This document shows positions 58,301-64,000 of a stretch of 64,000 nt of DNA, one piece after another; the stretch's first letter is position 1; each line of letters starts with the position of its first letter. The notes under the pieces were generated by a model that was given only the letters and a program-made list of their open reading frames with translations, made no database searches and was not told the origin of the DNA. A program made the translations under genes and the position numbers. The DNA comes from Triglochin maritima (taxonomy: Eukaryota > Streptophyta > Magnoliopsida > Alismatales > Juncaginaceae): positions 26,215,826 through 26,279,825 of the forward strand of contig OY821791.1 in NCBI GenBank assembly GCA_963682175.1, given 5' to 3'.

Positions 58301-61300
58301 TTTGGATGGAGAACCTTCTTGAAGGGCATGTTAAGGAAGCTGGGAAACTTGGCACTTCAGCTTTATGGTGGAATATTGGGTGGCTTGAAATAGGCTATGG
58401 TTTGACCACAAGAATATTGTGATTGTGGAGATATAAAAGAAGATAGTTCGAGACGTACTTTTGGCTCCAATGTTTGGGATTATCTGTGGAAATTGTCCTA
58501 ACAACAATTGGCTGTTTTTTGGGGTGCTCTTAGGGTGGATTTTTGTTTCTTATCCACATCTTATGTGTGTGCTTTGGACTATTTTGTTTTTGAGTGTCTG
58601 CCGAAGTTCCTCTCTGTCACCTTTTTAGCCTTTGCTATAGAATGATGAAGACGTCAAGTGAAAACACAATAATTTAGTCCGTCTTGGTTATGAGTTACCT
58701 AATTACTAGTTTTAGCCTTTTATGGTTTGTCAAGAAATTGTAGACTATCCATTGCACTTCGCATCAATGTATTAACTAGAATCAACCTTTCTGATTAGCA
58801 AGGTATGACCGCGTAGTCCGTACATCGACCCCCTTACCTTGCTCTGACAGGAGCCTTTTTTTAGGAGTCGGGAGTAATGTTGTAATCAATATGTTAAGAA
58901 ACACCAATATACTATGGTGGGGTTGCTTTTTTGGTTTTAGTTGAGTGACTAAATCAAGTTTCTTATATCTGAGTAAGTAGGAGACCCTTGACAATGTTAC
59001 ATCAAATACAATTTAAGGACAAATTTGTGGTTGAGTAAATGCCATTATTGGAAGTAATGGGGTAAATGGAGGAAATGCTTAGTGTTGAGATTGTAATCTT
59101 ATGGGTAAAGAATGCCTACAACATTGATTTTATATTTTAGAAAAAACCCAATTACAATCTAAGTAGGGATTTGTTGATTTGCAACGACAATACATCAACA
59201 TTACCCCAATGCCTAAAAACAAGCTTTTGTCTACGTGAGGGGGGGGGGGGGGTTGGTGTTACGCAACTCTACCAGTGTAGAACAATGAGGTTTCCAATTG
59301 ACCAAATGATGTGAAGTGCAACTGACCATCTGTTATTTTTTTACAATAAATAAGAAATGCAGATTGTTTAAATAGCCATTTGATATAGTCCATGAATGCT
59401 AAAAAACAACTTAATCTCTGACACAATGCAAATGGAGAATGATGTGCAATAACAATGCTTTTGTTATGTAGTTGATAAAAACTATTCATGTCAAGGTTAT
59501 GTTTCAGAAGTAACAACTGTAATTCTTTAATCCAAATTTTGTTCTGTTCTCTCTCACCTTGCCTTATTTTCTTTGAACTACTATCAAGTCATTCTACACC
59601 TTTTTCTTTCAAAGAATTGAGAAGATGAATCCCTTTTTATTGCCTGCAGAAAAAGAGATATGGTAATTTTTATTTAATTTAACTCAAGGTACCATTTTCA
59701 TTAGATGTAAAATGCATGAAATATTTACCAGCACCTTAACTATGGCATTTGGCTAGGCTTGTTATCAATGTGCCATTGCATCATCTGATTACAGTCCTTA
59801 TGCTTTGGTTTTTTTATCAAATTATAAAATCACTTCACGAAAACACAATGAGAGTTGCCTCAGCCATGCTCATGCAAACCTAAGTGCAAAAGGATAAAAC
59901 CAATATGTTGATACAAGAACTATAGTAGATACCGTATTACTCCTATCACCCATGTTCACCTATGTCTCGCATAGTGACACATAGGTGACACAAGTAGTGA
60001 GGGTCACATGCAACCCTCTAGTGTGCGCTAGACGCCTATGCGTCTCGTGTGGTCGCATACCTGGGACGCATAGGCGACCCAGCAGCTAGAAAACTAGCCA
60101 TTGGGACACAATGCCAACCGTGCGTCGCACATCTGCCGCCTAGCCGTTGGCAGCACATTTTGGAGCACAATGGGTGCTCTCAACTCCTATACAATCCCCC
60201 CAAACCCTCTCCATTCATCCCACAACACTTCCCATCCATTCTCTTTCATTTCTACTTCATTCTAAACATCTCTACTCCCATTCTGAAGCTCTCAAATGTT
60301 GAATTGCAAGTTTTGTGTGGAAATTGGTGGCTTGTAGACTTGAAGGTTGGAGACTTGAGTTGAAGAGTTGAAGTTGTGGATCCCTGAATCCCGATTTCTT
60401 CAATTCCTCTCGTCGTCTCTCTCTCGCCTCGCTCGGTGACCTCTACCAATTTTTAGTGTAGAAATGGCTAGCTCTTCACACTCAAACCTTAGGCCTAGTA
60501 GTGCTAAATCAAAATATTCGGGGTGGAAATATGTACATTGGAAAACTGTAATTGAAAAAGAAAGTGATTTGTGATTTGTGTGGTTTTGTTAGTAACGAGG
60601 GGATTGCAAGACGTAAACAACATTTAGTTGGGGGTGGTAATGCTACTATTTGCCCTATCATAACAGAAGAGATTAGAAATAAAATCTTCACATTCATGTG
60701 TAATGAACGTAAGAAACAAACCCAACGCCATGACATATTTGGTGGCCAATCAACTTCGTATGACATGGCGAGGGAGAACGATGATGATCTCGTGGAGATT
60801 CCAAGTTCAAATCCTCCCGATGGTCGTGCTCATGCTGATCCTGCAAGCCTGGGTTCTTCTGGTGGTTCAACAACCGCCACAAAACGTCCACTAGTTCACT
60901 TAGGACCGTTGGATGAGTTTTGAAGGCCACATCCTGACGACATCATAAATCCTCATGAGACAGGTGCTCTAGTTCAAAAAACACTAGAAGCATGTTATAA
61001 AAAGAAAGATAGAAAGGGAACCATTCAATACGTTGCCTATGAATATGCACTTTCTTTCAACTGTGTTAAGTTACGTAGTTTTCATCGCATGGTAGAAGCC
61101 ATAGGAAGATTTGGGCTAGGACTTAAACCACCTAGTTTTTACGAGATTAGTAAGAGTTGTTTGCAATGTGAAGTTGATTTCACAAAAGGTTTTTTGGAGG
61201 GGGTTACAAGAACAAATGGAAGGTTTATGGTTGCACTACAATGAGTGATGGATGGACAGATGTCACCGGAAGATCAATAATCAACTTCTTGGCTGACTGT

Positions 61301-63897
61301 CCCTCCGGAACGATGTTTCTGAAGTCGATCGATGCTCCCGAAGAGGTTCACATCGCTGACTACCTCCACAAGTTGGACTCAGTAGTCGGTGTAGTTGGTG
61401 AAGAGTTCGTCGTGTAGGTCATCACCGACAACGTAGCTTCATATGTCGCCGTTGGACAGAAGCTTATGCACACACGACGACATCTTTTCTTGGACTCTTT
61501 GTGCCACCCATTGCATAGATATGATGTTGGAGGATATTGGAAAGCTTTTCATGAACACAATTGCACATGCCAGGAGATGCATGACATTCCCCTACAACCA
61601 TAATACCTTGAAGTTAAGAATGCGCAAAGCAATTGATGGCAACTTAACGAGTCCTGCGATCACACGTTTCGCCACGTACTTTCTTACCTTGGAGAGTTTC
61701 AGATCTAAGAAAGATGAACTCCGTCGATGCATAATCTCCCTCCGATCCTGAAGCAACTTGGAACAAGCAGAAAGATGCAAAGGCCCAAGCTCAAAAGTTT
61801 GTGTAGACTCTACTGAGTACACAATTTTGGGACAACGTTAATAAAGCCCTTTGTGCCTCACAACCTCTAGTTGAAGTACTTAGCCTGATGGATGGAGACG
61901 AGAAACCAGCCATGGGATGCATTACAAGGCTACGGAGAGAGCAAAAGAAAAAATCAAGGAGCTCTTCCACAACCGTGTTTCGCAATACAAGCCCTTCATT
62001 GAGAAGATTGACAAGAGGTGGGGAAGTCAGATGTCTTCACCACTCTACTCTGCCGCATTTCTCCTAAATCCGGACTTGTACTTTAACTACGAGGACTGCA
62101 TAACTACCGAAGAAAGACATACGACTGATTTTTTGGATGTTGTAGAGGTATTGGTTCGTGACAGAGATGAACAAGACCTAATCAACCAACAATTAGACTT
62201 GTACAAGAAGGAAATCGGTATGTTCAGACGAGTGACTGCAGTCAAAAATCGTAAGACAAAACAATCAACCGATTGGTGGGCAACATTCAGGGTGGACCCC
62301 AATCATCCAAAGCTTAGAGAACCAACCTTGAAGAAGTTGGCAATGAGCGTGTTGGGGCTCACATGTTCAGCAGCTTCAGGATGCGAGAGGAACTGGAGCA
62401 CATTTGAAATGATTCACATGAAGAAGAGAAACAAACTTGATCCTACCAAGTTGAACGACTTGGTTTTTGTTCAGTATAACCAAAAAATGAGGGAGAGGTT
62501 CCTGAGAAGAAAGAAAGACCCAATATTCTTTGATCCTATTGACTTAGGAGGTGAAGATGATGAAAATACAACATGGTTGTACGAGAATGAGGATCATGTT
62601 TTCCTTGGCGAATCCTCGACATGGATAGAGTTGGAAGAAGCGCTTTTGGAGGTGCTACCGACCCACGAAGGGTAAGAAGACAAGTTCAAAGAGGTGGAGC
62701 ATCAACTTCAGGTGGTGGGTGGGAAAGACGAAGAAGATATCATTGTGGTTGAAGAAGACATGCCGGAAGTGATCAGAACACTTGATGAGTAATGTGTGAG
62801 AACGGACGACGAAGATACTAAGCTAGAGGGAGTGTATGTAGATGAACCTAAGACCTCTAGTGATGATGAGGGAGTTGATCTGGATGAGGCAGCCATTGCG
62901 CAATTGACAAAGGAGTTAGCAGCCGAAATCAATGAAGAACTAGACCAACAAGACTAGAGATAGAGAACTGAAAGTGTGGGAAGTCAAATCATGATATGTA
63001 TTTCATTTTGGAGTATGTTGTAGACTTGTTTTATTTTGAAGTTTGAATTACAAAGAAATAAAAAAATAGTAAATATTACGGTGGGTAGGTGGGGTATCCA
63101 GAGAGATTATGACCCAGGACATGGATGTTTTACCGAAGTCGTAAGTTGATATATTTTCAAATTTCAACTACTATGTGATTTCCCATTTTTCTGTGATTTC
63201 CGAATTTTTTAGCAAATTGTTTTTTTGCAACGGTGCTGCCATGCATAGTCGCACAGTTGCACACAATGCTAGTGTCGCACTAGCACTGTGCTGAAGTCTG
63301 AACATTGATCACCACCTCTCTTCTTTATGTTCAACAAACCTTTCACTCAAGGTATGGTTCAGGACACTATTGCCTGTCAATAGGCTATGGAAGCAATATA
63401 TCTTAGGTGTCTGGAAGAAAAGTCCATAGTTGTAATCTGTGCTGTTTTTTCCTGTAATTTCTTTTTGAGATACCACAGGTCAAGCCTTGCTTGTTGGCAT
63501 GATCATGCACATCTTTTTAATACATATTTATTTCCAACAACAGAAACAACAAGGGACAATGCGTTTTTATTTCCATTTAATTTAATTTTCGTATTAAAGA
63601 TAAAAGATCAAGAGGACAGATTATTCTCTTGTCCTGTCGATTCCCGTTTTGTTCGTACAAAATAATTGCCTTCAAAATATGCTACTTAGTCTAGCACGCC
63701 ACATTATGTTTAGTTGCAGATCTAATTGGCATATTAATCTTTGCATTGGGTTTATTTTTAGACACACTCTCGCATTAATTGTATATTCTTTGGCTTTATT
63801 AATGCTGCTGATATTTTGTGCAGAACTTAAACCACAAGAACATTGTCAAGTATCTTGGATCTCTAAAGACCAAGACACATCTCCATATCATTCTCGA
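55318..63897 (+). CDS. M3KE1: MAP3K epsilon protein kinase, first four exons
   Basis: Exons are 55318-55377 (20 codons), 55455-55589 (45 codons), 57812-57832 (7 codons) and 63824-63897, with GT..AG introns and matching phases; the gene continues beyond the window. The 97 visible residues begin [14 protein letters not shown], then [20 protein letters not shown] with the Gly-rich loop, VAIK with Lys49, the alpha-C helix QEIDLLK with Glu67 encoded by the 21-nt exon, and [12 protein letters not shown] up to HIILE. This matches the N-terminal kinase domain of plant MAP3K epsilon (Cdc7/Cdc15-like), known to act in cell division, pollen viability and plasma-membrane integrity. ATG 55318 is chosen because it gives the family's usual short leader before the kinase domain. 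The foldback element ends 171 bp upstream of the start, so it lies in the promoter or 5' UTR region. Confidence 0.93.
55670..57010 (+). repeat. degenerate tandem repeat in MAP3K epsilon intron 2
   Basis: Units of roughly 90-130 bp recur about ten times. Each has a section like GTTAAATTTTGTTGTTTGTC, then TCCAAATGGGCACATCATNATG, then CCATGTGAATTTGGGTTTTC and AATTCAAATTTGTTGCTCAG (each partial and diverged). They fill most of the 2.2-kb intron. The repeats have no coding capacity. Confidence 0.7.
58055..58236 (-). mobile_element. tRNA-derived SINE in MAP3K epsilon intron 3
   Basis: On the minus strand the 5' end carries a pol III box A-like TAGATCAGCCGG (near 58211-58222) and a box B-like GGTTCAAATC (near 58172-58181), followed by a non-tRNA body and an A-rich 3' tail. 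Direct repeats TGGTGACCTTT lie at 58044-58054 and 58237-58247 (11 bp), the target duplication expected of LINE-mediated insertion. It lies opposite to the gene. Confidence 0.8.
58260..60463. other. intron 3 sequence without recognised features
   Basis: AT-rich intronic DNA. A run of 14 G lies at about 59238-59251. Short inverted motifs based on CCTATG and GCGACC (59950-60085) lie just before the hAT coding region and may be part of its left end, but no terminal inverted repeat was fixed. Confidence 0.4.
60464..62957 (+). pseudogene. hAT transposase pseudogene in MAP3K epsilon intron 3
   Basis: The likely start is ATG 60464 ([13 protein letters not shown]). After a frameshift near 60550 comes a BED zinc finger ([20 protein letters not shown]). 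Next is a DUF659-type region ([14 protein letters not shown]; then [20 protein letters not shown] and [10 protein letters not shown]). The segment [16 protein letters not shown] follows, and the C-terminal hAT dimerisation domain (61917-62675) includes [16 protein letters not shown] then [20 protein letters not shown]. An acidic tail continues to TAG at 62955. Stops at 60921, near 61242, 61416, 61749, 62673 and 62790 plus frameshifts inactivate it. It lies in the same orientation as the host gene. Confidence 0.85.
62958..63823. other. end of intron 3, no recognised gene
   Basis: Contains the probable right end of the hAT element. GC-rich stretches at 63230-63300 have GTCGCAC and GCACTAGC motifs that weakly mirror those at 60030-60085. 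The 3' splice site TTGTGCAG is at 63816-63823. Confidence 0.4.
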
Positions 63898-64000
63898 GTG
63901 AGTTAACATACAGTTATCTTCTTATTTATTCAGAATTCTTTTTCAGTTGTCTGTCACATTTCCATGCATTAAAAAACATAATGTAATAAATATGCCAATT

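Noticed and set aside
59238..59251. Run of 14 G as a regulatory or quadruplex element
   Set aside because: It is a single homopolymer without other G tracts nearby and is probably slippage. C runs at 3459, 8680 and 17738 are treated the same way.

Overview
The window is AT-rich nuclear DNA from a flowering plant. The evidence is the 5' end of a plant MAP3K epsilon kinase gene with GT..AG introns, a second intron-containing kinase gene, Athila-type and Copia LTR retrotransposons, MULE, hAT and CACTA transposon remnants, a tRNA-derived SINE and a large foldback element. The species cannot be named from the sequence. Only two loci look like host genes. Almost everything else is nested transposable elements.

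Layout. 1-827: part of a Copia LTR (family A) inside a Mutator-like transposase pseudogene (834-4970, minus strand, itself interrupted). 5648-28472: a nest of two Athila-type Ty3/gypsy elements, both on the minus strand. The younger one (15100-27216, 12.1 kb) has two 1398-bp LTRs that are almost identical, a tRNA-Asp primer site, a polypurine tract, a gag-pol frame broken only by two in-frame stops, and an extra ORF after integrase. It sits in the right LTR of the older, decayed element with a perfect CTAAG target duplication. 28473-29479: one end of a CACTA transposon. 29490-35100: a fragmented Tekay/Del-like gypsy element interrupted by a Copia LTR with gag start and by a 2.2-kb LTR of family B. 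35788-37894 (minus): a five-exon kinase-like gene of 308 residues that lacks the APE part of its activation segment. 38640-49031: Copia gag remnants and a nest of solo LTRs, four layers deep in places, with perfect 5-bp target duplications. 49100-53330: minisatellite DNA whose ends are inverted copies, split by another solo LTR. 53330-55146: a foldback element with an 8-bp target duplication. 55318 to the window end: the first four exons of MAP3K epsilon, whose third intron (6 kb) holds a SINE and a hAT transposase pseudogene.

The signal that best deserves follow-up is a recurring architecture in three LTR families. Short self-complementary motifs occur as pairs about two helical turns apart, upstream of the LTR TATA box. 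In Athila the CCGCC..GGCGG dyads are exactly 21 bp apart and occur in the LTR, in the leader and after pol. In families A and B the core is GGTCGACC (or GGTNNACC), usually paired at 18-24 bp.

All coordinates of repeat boundaries were found by eye. Target duplications support the boundaries where stated; other boundaries are approximate.
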